From the NCBI GenBank assembly GCA_029938185.1, contig JAOZVK010000090.1, positions 1-13,928 of the forward strand: 13,928 nucleotides of DNA, written 5' to 3'. The position numbers were made by a program, and so were the translations under genes. Positions within the stretch are counted from its first letter, which is position 1, and each line of letters begins with the position of its first letter. The notes under the pieces were generated by a model. That model ran no database searches and had not been told where the DNA came from. It saw nothing but the letters and a program-made list of their open reading frames with translations. Below, one piece after another: positions 13,823 to 13,928 of the stretch. Source of the stretch: Bacteroidales bacterium. Lineage in GTDB: Bacteria > Bacteroidota > Bacteroidia > Bacteroidales > JAOZVK01.

Positions 13823-13838
13823 TTCAATGATTCAATGA
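13823..13838. repeat. Tandem TTCAATGA duplication upstream of the MCE gene
   Basis: TTCAATGA occurs twice in tandem, followed by a degenerate third unit (TACAAT). It lies about 20 bp upstream of the MCE start. It is AT-rich low-complexity sequence and no regulatory role is evident. Confidence 0.45.
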
Positions 13839-13911
13839 TACAATATTATGATTTACACACTTGCATTCCACGCATTTCGCTTTGCTTCATACGGGGCTAA
13901 CAATAGATATC

Positions 13912-13923
13912 GTCCTTACGGAC
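13912..13923. repeat. Small hairpin GTCC-TTAC-GGAC at the right edge
   Basis: Perfect 4-bp arms with a 4-nt loop (GTAA on the minus strand, a GNRA-type loop). The preceding GGGGCTAACAATAGATATC resembles dispersed Bacteroidota repeats I recall seeing near such hairpins. The element is cut by the window edge, so its true extent is unknown. Confidence 0.4.
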
Positions 13924-13928
13924 TTTTG

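Overview
The window is about 30% G+C by eye, and every convincing gene lies on the minus strand. The gene families, the lack of clear Shine-Dalgarno sites and the many short palindromic intergenic repeats suggest an environmental member of the Bacteroidota. This is an inference; no marker gene settles it.

Layout in transcription order (right to left). (1) A MlaD/MCE-family lipid-transport protein (12735-13802), which looks like ordinary chromosomal backbone. (2) A translationally coupled pair: a leucine-rich-repeat protein fused to an SMC/ABC-type ATPase (10148-12457), then an HNH endonuclease (9351-10148). The pair has the PtuA/PtuB (Septu) logic plus an N-terminal sensor-like LRR and a central alpha/beta domain. 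(3) A single-chain restriction-modification enzyme of type IIG/ISP style (5722-9180). (4) A chaperone-like trio: a J-domain-like protein (4719-5528), a GrpE-like protein (4372-4707) and a divergent Hsp70 (1483-3975). (5) An SbcD/Mre11-type nuclease subunit (119-1318). Regions 2 to 4 read as a defence island. The best candidates for something undescribed are the LRR-ATPase/HNH pair and the Hsp70/GrpE-like/J-like trio.

The intergenic DNA is highly structured. Three gap-free, direct 103-bp repeats (5580-5682, 9201-9303, 12500-12602) sit upstream of the trio, the restriction enzyme and the LRR-ATPase, so the last two modules are each bracketed by a pair of direct copies. Each copy ends beside the next start codon in a hairpin with a C-GAA-G loop on the coding strand. 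A variant hairpin with compensating stem changes precedes the Hsp70 and J-like genes. A second family of 94-123 bp elements with inverted ends (4140-4261, 4275-4368, 12606-12728) resembles a MITE, is flanked by ACTACT-type direct repeats, and abuts the stop codons of two unrelated genes. Two 33-bp perfect hairpins (15-bp arms, 3-nt loop) lie inside the coding region of the restriction enzyme without breaking its frame.

No tRNA, rRNA, CRISPR array, transposase, integrase or reverse transcriptase was seen.
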